Shown here piece after piece: positions 10,392 through 20,417 of a stretch of 64,000 nt of DNA (positions are counted from its first letter, which is position 1; each line of letters starts with the position of its first letter). This DNA comes from an uncultured Pelagibacteraceae bacterium (lineage in GTDB: Bacteria > Pseudomonadota > Alphaproteobacteria > Pelagibacterales > Pelagibacteraceae). The notes below the pieces were generated by a model that was not told the origin of the DNA, made no database searches, and saw only the letters and a list, made by a program, of their open reading frames with translations. The position numbers were made by a program, and so were the translations under genes. The stretch is from contig CACNFY010000005.1 in assembly GCA_902619925.1 (NCBI GenBank), positions 1 through 64,000 of the forward strand, given 5' to 3'.

Positions 10392-11809
10392 TATTTAAAA
10401 TAATTTTTTAATCTCTCAATTGTATTATTAAAAATATTTACATCATATTTTGAATTTATATAATCATCATAAGTCATAGAAATATAATTTTTTAAAATAA
10501 ATTTAGATTTAATGGATGATTTATTAAATTCTTCTGACTGTTCATTAAAATTATTATATTCGAAATCTATAACTTTAGTTAAATATACATTCATATTATT
10601 ATCTACGATAAGCAAGAAATCGTTTTCTGGTATAGTGTATAGAAGATTTAATGAGTCTACATTAAATAAAGTTGAGTCGTCTATTGAATTAATTTGAGCA
10701 CTACTTATGTTTTCTTCATTTTTAGCTATTTTTATAAAATCACTATCAAAAAAATTTTTACTTTCTATTTTTTGAAGAATTTCTTTATTATAATTAAACT
10801 TTTCTAAATTTTTTAACTTTTCTACAACTTTATCTCTAAATTCTTTATTTCCTGTTTGAGGCAACAGTTTCTCAATTTTGTTAATTTCATAAAGTAAGTA
10901 AAATTCGTCGTATTCAATTATTTGAATTTTTTCCCCATTTCTATTTTTATATATTTCTGAAAAATAAATTTTATTTTTTTCTAAATCCGAATATTTGACT
11001 TCTTCTTTTATGTCTAAATTATACTTTAATTTTAATTCTTTAATATTTAATCCATTTAAAATATCATTTTCTAAATTATCAAGTTCATTAAAAAAACTTT
11101 TATTAAATTCATCACCATCGATTAATGTTTTAGGGCTTATTTCAGTATAACTAAAAGTTATATAATCTGTTTTTAATTCCGCTATATTATCATTTATATA
11201 TTTCTCTATTTCATCCTTTGTAAATTCAGATTTATATAATTTTTCTAAGTTTATATATTTTACATTTATTTTTTTTGTTTCCTCCAAATATTTATTTTTT
11301 GTATAAAATTTTGGACTAATTACTCCGCCACTAATATACTGAAATAGATCTGCTTGTAGTTCACTATCTTTAAGCTTAGCTTCATACTCAACAGCAGAGC
11401 TATTATTTTCGAGTAAAAACTTTTCATATTTAATTCTGGAAAATTTATTATTTTCTTGAAACTTCTTATCTTTAATTATTTTATTGAATAGTATTTGGTC
11501 AGAAATAATTAAACTAGCATCCTCGATTTCCATTTTAAGTAGCTGCAAGGAAATTATTTGAGATAATATTTCCTCTAAAATATTTTTATCCAAATTATTT
11601 CTTAAATCATCAGGATTTATTCTTGAGCTGTTAACATATTCTATAAAATCTTGGGTTGATATATTTTTATTATCAATCTTAGCTACATTGTTAGCATTGC
11701 CTCCACTAAAAACACTTCCCATACCCCAGAAAACAAATGGTATAATAATTATTGCAACTAGCACTCCAGCTAGCTTGCTTCTAGAAAAATTTCTTAATTT
11801 ACCAAGCAT
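10391..11809 (-). CDS. SurA-N/PpiD-like membrane-anchored periplasmic folding factor
   Basis: N-terminal MLGKLRNFSRSKLAGVLVAIIIIPFVFWGMGSVFSG anchor followed by a SurA-N-like region; location next to trpE as in other alphaproteobacteria. Confidence 0.75.
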   Translation of the reverse strand: MLGKLRNFSRSKLAGVLVAIIIIPFVFWGMGSVFSGGNANNVAKIDNKNISTQDFIEYVNSSRINPDDLRNNLDKNILEEILSQIISLQLLKMEIEDASLIISDQILFNKIIKDKKFQENNKFSRIKYEKFLLENNSSAVEYEAKLKDSELQADLFQYISGGVISPKFYTKNKYLEETKKINVKYINLEKLYKSEFTKDEIEKYINDNIAELKTDYITFSYTEISPKTLIDGDEFNKSFFNELDNLENDILNGLNIKELKLKYNLDIKEEVKYSDLEKNKIYFSEIYKNRNGEKIQIIEYDEFYLLYEINKIEKLLPQTGNKEFRDKVVEKLKNLEKFNYNKEILQKIESKNFFDSDFIKIAKNEENISSAQINSIDDSTLFNVDSLNLLYTIPENDFLLIVDNNMNVYLTKVIDFEYNNFNEQSEEFNKSSIKSKFILKNYISMTYDDYINSKYDVNIFNNTIERLKNYFK

Positions 11810-11866
11810 AATATATGTTAAATGTTGATTATAAAAAAAATAAATCTATAAATTAAATTATTATCA

Positions 11867-12619
11867 ATGACAAATAATAATATTTATTTTGTGGCCAATT
11901 GGAAGATGAATGGTCACTTATCTTTAATAAAAAGGTTAAAAAATGTTGTAATTTTATCGAATAATAAAAAATACAAAAAAATAAAAATTATTTATTGTCC
12001 TCCATTTACTTTAATTTCAAAATTATTTGATAAAATAAAAAAAAGTAAGATTATAGTTGGATCACAGGATTGTAGCTATGAAGATAATTATGGTCCTTTC
12101 ACAGGAGATGTTAACCCTAAGTTGATAAAAGAAATTGGTGCTAAATATGTAATTCTTGGACATTCAGAAAGAAGACTCAAAGGCGACACTAACAAAATTA
12201 TAAATCGAAAAATTCATGCAGCTTTAAAACAAAAACTTAAAATTATTTTATGTATTGGCGAATCATTAAAAGACAGAAAAAAAAACAAAACATTCTCTGT
12301 TTTAAAGAAACAGTTATTATTATGTTTAAAAAAAATAAATAACCTCGATAATATTATAGTTGCATATGAACCAATATGGTCAATAGGCACCGGTGTTATT
12401 CCGTTAAATAATATATTAGAACATGATATATCTAAAATTATCAAATTTCTAAAATTAAAATTTAAAAATCAAAAACCAAAAATTATTTATGGAGGATCTG
12501 TGAACCCAGAGAATATTGTTAAATTAAAACATATTAAAAATATCAATGGTTTCTTAGTAGGTGGTGCATCGTTATATGAAAATAAATTTGTTGATATAAT
12601 CAAAAAAACTACTATCTAA
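11867..12619 (+). CDS. tpiA: Triosephosphate isomerase
   Basis: NWKMNG, LGHSERR, AYEPIWSIGTG, IIYGGSV. Confidence 0.97.
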   Translation: MTNNNIYFVANWKMNGHLSLIKRLKNVVILSNNKKYKKIKIIYCPPFTLISKLFDKIKKSKIIVGSQDCSYEDNYGPFTGDVNPKLIKEIGAKYVILGHSERRLKGDTNKIINRKIHAALKQKLKIILCIGESLKDRKKNKTFSVLKKQLLLCLKKINNLDNIIVAYEPIWSIGTGVIPLNNILEHDISKIIKFLKLKFKNQKPKIIYGGSVNPENIVKLKHIKNINGFLVGGASLYENKFVDIIKKTTI

Positions 12620-12624
12620 ATTAT

Positions 12625-12918
12625 ATGGAAAATGTTTTATTAATAATTAATATCATTTTAGCAGCAATACTTGTTATACTCGTTCTTATGCAAAAGTCAG
12701 AAGGTGGAGCTCTTGGAATTGGCGTTTCGCAAGATAACTTTATGTTTTCTAGATCGGCAGGAAACTTTATGACAAAAGCAACATCAATAATTGCAGCTTT
12801 ATTTATTATTTGTAGTTTAGCACTTACGATTCTCTCTAGAGAAAATGTCACTCCATCTAATTCTGTAATAGATCAAATAGAGGAAAATAATGAAGAAACT
12901 CCTCAACTACCTGAGTAA
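12625..12918 (+). CDS. secG: Preprotein translocase subunit SecG
   Basis: VLVLMQKSEGGALGIG with two TM helices. Confidence 0.93.
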   Translation: MENVLLIINIILAAILVILVLMQKSEGGALGIGVSQDNFMFSRSAGNFMTKATSIIAALFIICSLALTILSRENVTPSNSVIDQIEENNEETPQLPE

Positions 12919-12963
12919 ATTAATTCTTTTATTTATTTAAAATTTTGTCTATAAGATAATTCC

Positions 12964-14580
12964 ATGGCGCGATATATATTCGTTACGGGCGGCGTGGTTT
13001 CATCTTTAGGTAAAGGATTATCTTCAGCTTCACTAGCTTATTTACTGAAATCACAAGGTTATAAAGTAAGAATAAGAAAAATGGATCCCTATTTAAATGT
13101 TGATCCTGGAACTATGAGCCCATTCCAACATGGGGAAGTGTTTGTAACAGATGATGGTGCTGAGACTGATTTAGATTTAGGTCATTATGAAAGGTTTACA
13201 AATATTTCAGCAAAAAAAACCGACAATATTACAACTGGAAAAATTTATAGCGATATAATTAAAAAGGAACGTAAAGGTAAATATTTAGGAAAAACAGTTC
13301 AAGTAATTCCTCACGTTACAGATAGAATAAGAGAATTTATAAAAGGAGATATTACAAATGAAGATTTTGTTATTTGCGAAGTAGGTGGAACAGTTGGAGA
13401 CATTGAAAGCTTACCTTTTATAGAGGCAATCAGACAATTTTCGAATTATGTTGGAAGAAAGAAAAGTTTATTTATTCATTTAACTTTTGTACCCTTTTTG
13501 AAATCATCAGATGAAATTAAAACAAAACCAACACAACACTCAGTAAAAGAGTTAAGAAGTTTAGGAATACAACCTGATCTAATTATTTGTAGATCTCAAA
13601 AATCTATACCTTTAGACCAAAGAAAAAAAATATCTCTTTTCTGCAATGTCTCAATTGATAATGTGATTGAGACAGTAGATGTAAAGACAATTTATGAAGC
13701 ACCAATAAGCTTTTTTAACGAAAAATTAGATAAGCAAGTATTAAAATACTTTAAACTTAAACCAAAAAGAAAAGTTAATTTACAACCATGGAAAAAAATT
13801 ACTAATACAGTATTAAACGCCAAAGATTTAATTAATATAGCTATTATTGGCAAATATGTAAATTTAAAAGATGCTTATAAATCTTTAGATGAGGCATTAG
13901 TTCATGGTGGAATAAAAAATAATGTAAAAATTAATTTAATTAGAATTGAGTCCGATAAATTAAAGACAATTCAAATTAAAAAACTATTAAAAGGTGTATC
14001 AGGGATATTGATACCTGGTGGGTTTGGAAGTAGAGGTACTGAAGGTAAAATATCAGCTATAAGTTATGCAAGAAAAAATAAAATACCTTTTTTAGGTATT
14101 TGTTTTGGTATGCAGATGGCAGTGATTGAATTTGCAAGAAATACATTGAAAATTAAAAATGCTGGATCTAGTGAACTAGATAATAAATGTCTTTCTGTAA
14201 TTGGTTTATTAAATGAATGGAATAAAAATGGAAAATTAATAAAAGGAACAAATAAAGATCTAGGTGGCACTATGAGATTGGGTTTATATGAAGCTAAATT
14301 AAGACATAATTCATTGATACATAAAATATATAAGTCCAAATCAATATTTGAAAGACACAGACATAGGTATGAGGTGAACAATAATTTAAAAAATAAATTT
14401 GAGAATAAAGGTATGATTTTTTCTGGCATGTCACCAGACAATAAATTACCTGAAATAATTGAGCTTAAAAATCATCCTTGGTTTATTGGCGTCCAGTATC
14501 ATCCAGAATTTAAATCTAGACCTTTATCTCCACATCCTTTATTCTCATCTTTTATCAAAGCCGCTAAAATCTATAAATGA
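12964..14580 (+). CDS. pyrG: CTP synthase
   Basis: RYIFVTGGVVSSLGKGLSSAS; amidotransferase domain FLGICFGMQ, VQYHPEF. Confidence 0.98.
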   Translation: MARYIFVTGGVVSSLGKGLSSASLAYLLKSQGYKVRIRKMDPYLNVDPGTMSPFQHGEVFVTDDGAETDLDLGHYERFTNISAKKTDNITTGKIYSDIIKKERKGKYLGKTVQVIPHVTDRIREFIKGDITNEDFVICEVGGTVGDIESLPFIEAIRQFSNYVGRKKSLFIHLTFVPFLKSSDEIKTKPTQHSVKELRSLGIQPDLIICRSQKSIPLDQRKKISLFCNVSIDNVIETVDVKTIYEAPISFFNEKLDKQVLKYFKLKPKRKVNLQPWKKITNTVLNAKDLINIAIIGKYVNLKDAYKSLDEALVHGGIKNNVKINLIRIESDKLKTIQIKKLLKGVSGILIPGGFGSRGTEGKISAISYARKNKIPFLGICFGMQMAVIEFARNTLKIKNAGSSELDNKCLSVIGLLNEWNKNGKLIKGTNKDLGGTMRLGLYEAKLRHNSLIHKIYKSKSIFERHRHRYEVNNNLKNKFENKGMIFSGMSPDNKLPEIIELKNHPWFIGVQYHPEFKSRPLSPHPLFSSFIKAAKIYK

Positions 14581-15413
14581 TAAATAAAACAATTAAATGC
14601 AATACTTTTGAAATAGCTAACAATAAAAAAATATCCCTTATTTCTGGTCCATGTCAGCTTGAATCAGAGCAACACGCAATGGATATTGCAGGAAAAATAA
14701 AAGAAATTGCATCAAAATTTGAAATTGGATTTATTTATAAAACCTCCTTTGATAAGGCAAACAGAACAAGTTTAAAAGGAAAAAGGGGAGCTGGAATTGA
14801 TGCATCATTACCAGTTTTTGATAAGATAAGAAGAGAACTTAAAATTCCAGTTCTGACTGATGTACATAACGTAGAACAATGTTCAATAGTTTCTGAACAT
14901 GTTGATGTTTTACAAATACCAGCCTTTTTGTGTCGACAAACAGATCTACTTATTGCGGCTGCAAAAACAAATAAAATTATTAATGTGAAAAAGGGTCAAT
15001 TTTTAGCTCCGTGGGATATGGTTAACGTAACAAAAAAAATTTCAGACTCAGGAAATGAAAATATTCTTGTTACTGAACGTGGAGCAAGTTTTGGATACAA
15101 TACACTTATATCTGATATGAGATCAATTCCTATAATGGCGAAAAGTGGTTATCCTATTGTTTTTGATGGTACCCATTCAGTTCAGCAACCTGGTGGCCTA
15201 GGAGAAAAAAGTGGAGGTCAAAGAGAGTTTGTAGAGCATTTATCAAGAGCGGCATCAGCTGTTGGTATAGCTGCAATTTTTTTAGAAACTCATCAAGATC
15301 CAGACAATGCACCATCTGATGGACCAAATATGATTCCACTAAACAACTTAGAGAAGTTAATTTCTCAAATAGTTGAAATAGATAAATTTGTTAAAAATAA
15401 AATATATGAGTAA
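14577..15413 (+). CDS. kdsA: 3-deoxy-8-phosphooctulonate (KDO-8-P) synthase
   Basis: LISGPCQLES, TSFDKANRTSLKGKRG, FDGTHSVQQPGG. Confidence 0.97.
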   Translation: MINKTIKCNTFEIANNKKISLISGPCQLESEQHAMDIAGKIKEIASKFEIGFIYKTSFDKANRTSLKGKRGAGIDASLPVFDKIRRELKIPVLTDVHNVEQCSIVSEHVDVLQIPAFLCRQTDLLIAAAKTNKIINVKKGQFLAPWDMVNVTKKISDSGNENILVTERGASFGYNTLISDMRSIPIMAKSGYPIVFDGTHSVQQPGGLGEKSGGQREFVEHLSRAASAVGIAAIFLETHQDPDNAPSDGPNMIPLNNLEKLISQIVEIDKFVKNKIYE

Positions 15414-16665
15414 AATTACAAACTTAATTGCTAGACAGGTTTATGATAGCAGAGGTAATCCAACTATAGAAGCAGAAGTCTTTGCAAATAATATGCGTGC
15501 TAGAGCAATTTGTCCGTCTGGAGCATCTACAGGAACACATGAAGCTTACGAAAAAAGAGATACCTCAAATAAAAAATATTTAGGTAGAAGTGTATTAAAT
15601 GCAGTCAAATTAGTTAATAAAATAATTTCAAAAAAATTAAGAAATCAAAATATACACAATCAAGAGAAAATTGATTATATTTTAATTAAATTAGATGGAA
15701 CTAAACAAAAAAAGAAATTTGGAGCAAATGCACTATTAGCAATATCAATGGCGGTTAAAAAATTATCTGCAAGAATTAGAAAAATTCCACTTTATAAAAC
15801 CTTTCTTGTAAAAAAAAATTTTAGATTACCTTATCCACTAATGAATGTAATAAATGGTGGCGCTCATGCAAACAATGGACTTAGAATACAAGAGTTTATG
15901 ATTAGACCTGACAAAGCGAAGTCATTTACAGAAGCTATAAGAATGTGTTTTATTGTGATTAATAATTTAAAGACTTTAATAAAGCAAAGAGGCGAGTCGA
16001 CATCTGTAGGCGATGAGGGTGGTTTCGCACCCATGATTAATAAAAATGAGGAGGCATTAAATTTAATCGTTAGAGCAATACAAAAATCAGGATTTAAAAA
16101 CGGAAATGATATATCAATATGTTTAGATGTGGCAGCTAATGAATTATTTAAAAAGAATAAATATTCGATACATTCAAAAAAATTTATAAGTGTTGATAAA
16201 ACAATAATTAGATATTTAAAATTAATTAAAAAATACAAAATTAAATCTATTGAGGACCCATTCGCAGAAGATGATTGGCAGTCGTGGAACAAGATTATGA
16301 ACAAAATTGACAAAAATATTCAAATTGTGGGTGATGATCTTTATGTTACAAATCTAGAGAGATTAAAAATGGGTTTCTTAAATAAATCATCAAATTCAAT
16401 TTTAATTAAACTTAATCAAATTGGAACAGTCACTGAAACTTTAGAGGTAATTAAATTTGCTCAAAAAATTGGTTATAATACAATAATATCTCATAGATCA
16501 GGCGAAAGTGAGGATACTTTTATAGCCGATCTTGCAGTTGGAACAAATTCAAACCAAATTAAAACAGGATCTTTATCTAGGTCTGAGAGAGTGGCTAAAT
16601 ATAATCAATTGCTAAGGATTGAAGAAAAACTAACTAATAAATCAAAAATGAGTAGAATTATCTAA
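15406..16665 (+). CDS. eno: Enolase
   Basis: ARQVYDSRGNPTIEAEV, GDDLYVTN, SHRSGESEDTFIADLAV; ATG at 15406 overlaps the kdsA stop. Confidence 0.97.
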   Translation: MSKITNLIARQVYDSRGNPTIEAEVFANNMRARAICPSGASTGTHEAYEKRDTSNKKYLGRSVLNAVKLVNKIISKKLRNQNIHNQEKIDYILIKLDGTKQKKKFGANALLAISMAVKKLSARIRKIPLYKTFLVKKNFRLPYPLMNVINGGAHANNGLRIQEFMIRPDKAKSFTEAIRMCFIVINNLKTLIKQRGESTSVGDEGGFAPMINKNEEALNLIVRAIQKSGFKNGNDISICLDVAANELFKKNKYSIHSKKFISVDKTIIRYLKLIKKYKIKSIEDPFAEDDWQSWNKIMNKIDKNIQIVGDDLYVTNLERLKMGFLNKSSNSILIKLNQIGTVTETLEVIKFAQKIGYNTIISHRSGESEDTFIADLAVGTNSNQIKTGSLSRSERVAKYNQLLRIEEKLTNKSKMSRII

Positions 16666-16967
16666 TGTTTAAAATTATTAAAAATAATTACTTATTATTA
16701 GTTGGAACCTTTTTTATAATTTATTTTATTTTTAACTTGTTAGATGGTGATAGGGGTTTTATTTCCTATATCAATAAAAAAAAGGTTATAAATGAGCTGA
16801 GTCTAAAAGAAATCGAATTAAATAACCAAGTAGAGAATTTAGAAAGAAAAAATTCACTTATAACAGATAAAATAGACTTAGATTTTATTGAAACATTAAT
16901 ACGAGACAAATTTATGTATGGAAAAGAAGAAGATAAGGTTTATATAATTAAAAATAATGATAGTTAG
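16665..16967 (+). CDS. FtsB/DivIC-like septum formation initiator
   Basis: Single TM plus coiled coil, ~100 aa, directly after eno. Confidence 0.75.
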   Translation: MFKIIKNNYLLLVGTFFIIYFIFNLLDGDRGFISYINKKKVINELSLKEIELNNQVENLERKNSLITDKIDLDFIETLIRDKFMYGKEEDKVYIIKNNDS

Positions 16968-17895
16968 ACATCCTGAAAAAAGACACAAACCCTCAAATCC
17001 AATAAAAAAAAAACCTGAATGGATACGTTCAAGAATTGTTAATAGTAAAGAATTTTTCTTAACAAAAAAAACTGTTAACCAAAATGGATTAAAAACTGTT
17101 TGTCAGGAAGCAAATTGCCCAAATATAACTGATTGTTGGAGCAAAAAGCATGCAACTTTTTTAATCATGGGGGATACATGTACTAGGGCCTGCGCTTTTT
17201 GTGACGTTATAACAGGAAAACCTAAACCACTAGATCCTCTTGAGCCAATAAAAATTTCTGAAGCAATAAAAAAACTTAATTTGAAGCATGTTGTGATTAC
17301 CTCTGTAAATAGAGATGACCTAGATGATGGTGGATCTAAACATTTTTATGAAGTTATTAAACAAACTAAAAAGGTAAATCCTAATACCACTATAGAAATT
17401 TTAACGCCTGATTTTTTAAGAAAAGGAGAGTCTTATAAAAAAGTTATTGAATCTGAACCAGATGTTTTTAATCATAATATTGAAACGGTACCAAGTTTAT
17501 ATAGACAGGTTAGACCAGGTTCAAGATATTTTGCATCGTTAGAATTATTAAAAAATGTTAAAATTATAAATAAAAATATTTTTACTAAGTCAGGTCTTAT
17601 GGTTGGTTTTGGCGAAAAAAAAGATGAGATTTTACAAGTCATGGATGACCTTAGATCTGCTAGTGTTGATTTTTTAACAATTGGGCAGTATTTACAGCCA
17701 TCAGTTAAGCATTTTCCATTACAAAGATATTATCATCCAAAAGAATTTGATGAATTAAAGAAAGTTGCTTTGTCCAAAGGTTTTTTGTTGGTTTCTTCGT
17801 CACCACTTACCAGATCTTCATACCACGCAGACGAAGATTTTGCTGCACTTAAAAAAAATAGAGATAGCAAATTTAATGCCACAAGCTTTAGTTAA
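16957..17895 (+). CDS. lipA: Lipoyl synthase
   Basis: [13 protein letters not shown] and [10 protein letters not shown] radical-SAM cysteine motifs. Confidence 0.97.
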   Translation: MIVRHPEKRHKPSNPIKKKPEWIRSRIVNSKEFFLTKKTVNQNGLKTVCQEANCPNITDCWSKKHATFLIMGDTCTRACAFCDVITGKPKPLDPLEPIKISEAIKKLNLKHVVITSVNRDDLDDGGSKHFYEVIKQTKKVNPNTTIEILTPDFLRKGESYKKVIESEPDVFNHNIETVPSLYRQVRPGSRYFASLELLKNVKIINKNIFTKSGLMVGFGEKKDEILQVMDDLRSASVDFLTIGQYLQPSVKHFPLQRYYHPKEFDELKKVALSKGFLLVSSSPLTRSSYHADEDFAALKKNRDSKFNATSFS

Positions 17896-18331
17896 AAAAA
17901 ACATTTATTGTAGTAAAGAAAAATTAATAGATCTCGTACTTGATATAGAAAAATACCCTGAGTTTATACCTTATTGTTTGTCATCCAAAATCTATGAAAA
18001 AAAAAAACAAGGTGATACAATCAAAATTATTGCAGATTTAACAATTGGTAAAGGTATTTTTAAAGATACTTACAAAAGTGATGTAAAATATCATATTAAA
18101 CAAAGTTCAATAAATGTAACTAATATTGATGGACCATTAAAATATCTTCAAAATAATTGGAACTTTGTTGAAAAAGGTAAATCAACCGAAGTCTCTTTTA
18201 AAGTAGATTTTGAGCTTAAAAATAAATTTTTAAATTTACTTATGGATAGATCTTTTGAATATGGTCTAAATAAAATTGCAGATGCTTTTCAAAAAAGGGC
18301 AGAGGAGCTATTTGCAGATACTCAGAATTAA
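17876..18331 (+). CDS. Coq10/RatA-like START-domain protein
   Basis: [14 protein letters not shown] motif; ATG at 17876 preferred over the longer upstream reading that overlaps lipA. Confidence 0.85.
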   Translation: MPQALVKKNIYCSKEKLIDLVLDIEKYPEFIPYCLSSKIYEKKKQGDTIKIIADLTIGKGIFKDTYKSDVKYHIKQSSINVTNIDGPLKYLQNNWNFVEKGKSTEVSFKVDFELKNKFLNLLMDRSFEYGLNKIADAFQKRAEELFADTQN

Positions 18332-18781
18332 ATTAAGAGCTTTTATAACGGTTGCTTTTTGTATAAAGTTTCGACTTTTACTTTTAAAATGATATTTTTT
18401 AATAAGTATTTTTTTACCTTTCTTTATGCCTATATAAACTAAACCTACAGGCTTGTCATTTGTACCGCCTTTGGGTCCCGCAATTCCTGTTATTGAAACA
18501 GAAATGTTTGTTTTACTTAAAATGTTCAAATTTTTAACCATCGACAAGCAGGTCTCATAACTTACAGCACCATATTTCATAATAATTTTTCTTGGAACTT
18601 TAAGAATATCCATTTTTGATTTATTTGAGTAGGTTACTAATCCTAAGCTAAATATCTTAGATGATCCGCCAATAGAGGTAATAGTACTTGCTAATAAACC
18701 ACCTGTGCAAGACTCTGCAAAAGATATTTTTAATTTTTTTTTACTTAATAACTTATAAACTTTTTGTGAGATTATTTTCAT
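18308..18781 (-). CDS. CinA C-terminal / nicotinamide-nucleotide amidase-like protein
   Basis: SFAESCTGGLLASTITSIGGSSKIF, SITGIAGPKGGT; lacks the N-terminal CinA domain. Confidence 0.9.
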   Translation of the reverse strand: MKIISQKVYKLLSKKKLKISFAESCTGGLLASTITSIGGSSKIFSLGLVTYSNKSKMDILKVPRKIIMKYGAVSYETCLSMVKNLNILSKTNISVSITGIAGPKGGTNDKPVGLVYIGIKKGKKILIKKYHFKSKSRNFIQKATVIKALNLILSICK

Positions 18782-18789
18782 TTTAGATT

Positions 18790-19284
18790 TTAAGAAGTAA
18801 TTACCATGTATAATACAAGTATTCCAACCACATATAAGCCTGCACAGACATCATCCATTATTACACCAAAACCATTTTTAAAATTTTTATCATAATAACT
18901 TACGGGATATGGTTTTGTTATGTCAAAAACCCTAAATAAAATAAACATTAAAAAATAAGTTGTTAATACTTCATTTATTTCCTTTGGTTGTCTGTGCGCG
19001 ACTTCATATAGACAAATTGGAATAGATTGACCAATAAGCTCATCAATAACAACTTCTTTAGGATCTTTATTTTCTTTACCCTCTATAAACTTGTTTATTG
19101 CATAAATTGAAATAAAAAAAATTAAAATAATAAAAAAAAGAATTACATTAGGTGAAAAATTAAAAAAATTAAAAAAGATAAATAAAATAACTGTTGTGGC
19201 TAAAGATGCTATACTTCCTGGTATTCTTGAAAAACTTCCTAAACCAATCATTGTTACAAAAAGATAATTAATTTTTTTAAACAT
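18790..19284 (-). CDS. pgpA: Phosphatidylglycerophosphatase A
   Basis: GLGSFSRIPGSIASLA, VIDELIGQSIP, FGVIMDDVCAGLY. Confidence 0.9.
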   Translation of the reverse strand: MFKKINYLFVTMIGLGSFSRIPGSIASLATTVILFIFFNFFNFSPNVILFFIILIFFISIYAINKFIEGKENKDPKEVVIDELIGQSIPICLYEVAHRQPKEINEVLTTYFLMFILFRVFDITKPYPVSYYDKNFKNGFGVIMDDVCAGLYVVGILVLYMVITS

Positions 19285-20380
19285 ATTTAGTTACAGAAAC
19301 AATTGACTCACACGCAATAGCTTTCTCTTTACCTATAATCCCTAATTTTTCAGTAGTTTTACCTTTTATATTAATTTTTTCCTCACTTATATTACACAAT
19401 TTAGATATAATTTTGATTATTTTCCTTTTTATTGGAGCGATTTTTGGAGTTTCACAAATTATATTCAAATCAATATTATTAATAAAAAAGTTTTTAGAAT
19501 TTATTTCATTTATGACTTCTTTTAATAAAATCGTTGATCTTATATTTTTAAATTTTTTATTTTTATTAGAAAATTTCTGACCAATATCATTTAAGCCACA
19601 CGCACCCAATATTGCATCGGTTATAGAATGTAATACTGGATCCCCATCAGAGTGACCTAATGTGCCATATTTTGATTTAACCATTAGCCCACCTAAAAAT
19701 AATTTCTTTCCTTTTTTTAATCTATGAACATCAAAACCTAAACCATAGTTAATTTCATTTAATTTTTTATCTTTTAAATATGTAATCTTAATGTTATTTT
19801 CTTCACCTTTAATAAATTTTATTTCATTATTATTCTCTATCGATAGCGTGCATTCATCTTCTATTTTTCTTTTGTTATTATTTGACAATTTATGAATATA
19901 TTTAAAATTAAAGCATTGAGGTGTTTGCATTAATTTTAAGTTTTTTTTTTCAAGATTATAAATTTTATTTGTTTTATATTTTACGGAGTCATTTGGTAAA
20001 ATATATGGAACTACTGTACTAAATTTTTTTAGATTTCGATTAAGATTTTTTAGTAACTTTATAGTAAAATTTGGTCTAGCTGCGTCGTGAATAAAAACAT
20101 TTCGTGGATTAAATTTTTTTACAAAATTTAACGCATTTTTTGAAGAAACATGTCTATGTGATCCTCCAATTATAATTTTGACTTTTTTATGTTTTTTAAC
20201 AAATTTGAAATGTGATTTTTGAATAACTAGAACAATATTTTTGAACATTTTTGACTTAATTGCTTTATCTATAGAATGTTCATACATCATTTTTCCCTTG
20301 TAAAAGGTAAATTGTTTAGGAATTTTACTTTTAAATCTATCCCCTGAGCCAGCAGCAAGTAAGATAAAACAATTATTCAT
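19277..20380 (-). CDS. ispDF: Bifunctional IspD/IspF isoprenoid biosynthesis enzyme
   Basis: IspD LLAAGSGDRFKSKIPKQF; IspF GLGFDVHRLKKGKKLFLGG, GHSDGDPVLHSITDAILGA. Confidence 0.95.
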   Translation of the reverse strand: MNNCFILLAAGSGDRFKSKIPKQFTFYKGKMMYEHSIDKAIKSKMFKNIVLVIQKSHFKFVKKHKKVKIIIGGSHRHVSSKNALNFVKKFNPRNVFIHDAARPNFTIKLLKNLNRNLKKFSTVVPYILPNDSVKYKTNKIYNLEKKNLKLMQTPQCFNFKYIHKLSNNNKRKIEDECTLSIENNNEIKFIKGEENNIKITYLKDKKLNEINYGLGFDVHRLKKGKKLFLGGLMVKSKYGTLGHSDGDPVLHSITDAILGACGLNDIGQKFSNKNKKFKNIRSTILLKEVINEINSKNFFINNIDLNIICETPKIAPIKRKIIKIISKLCNISEEKINIKGKTTEKLGIIGKEKAIACESIVSVTKYV

Positions 20381-20417
20381 GTTTATATTTTATCAATATT
20401 TTATATATCTTTAATTT

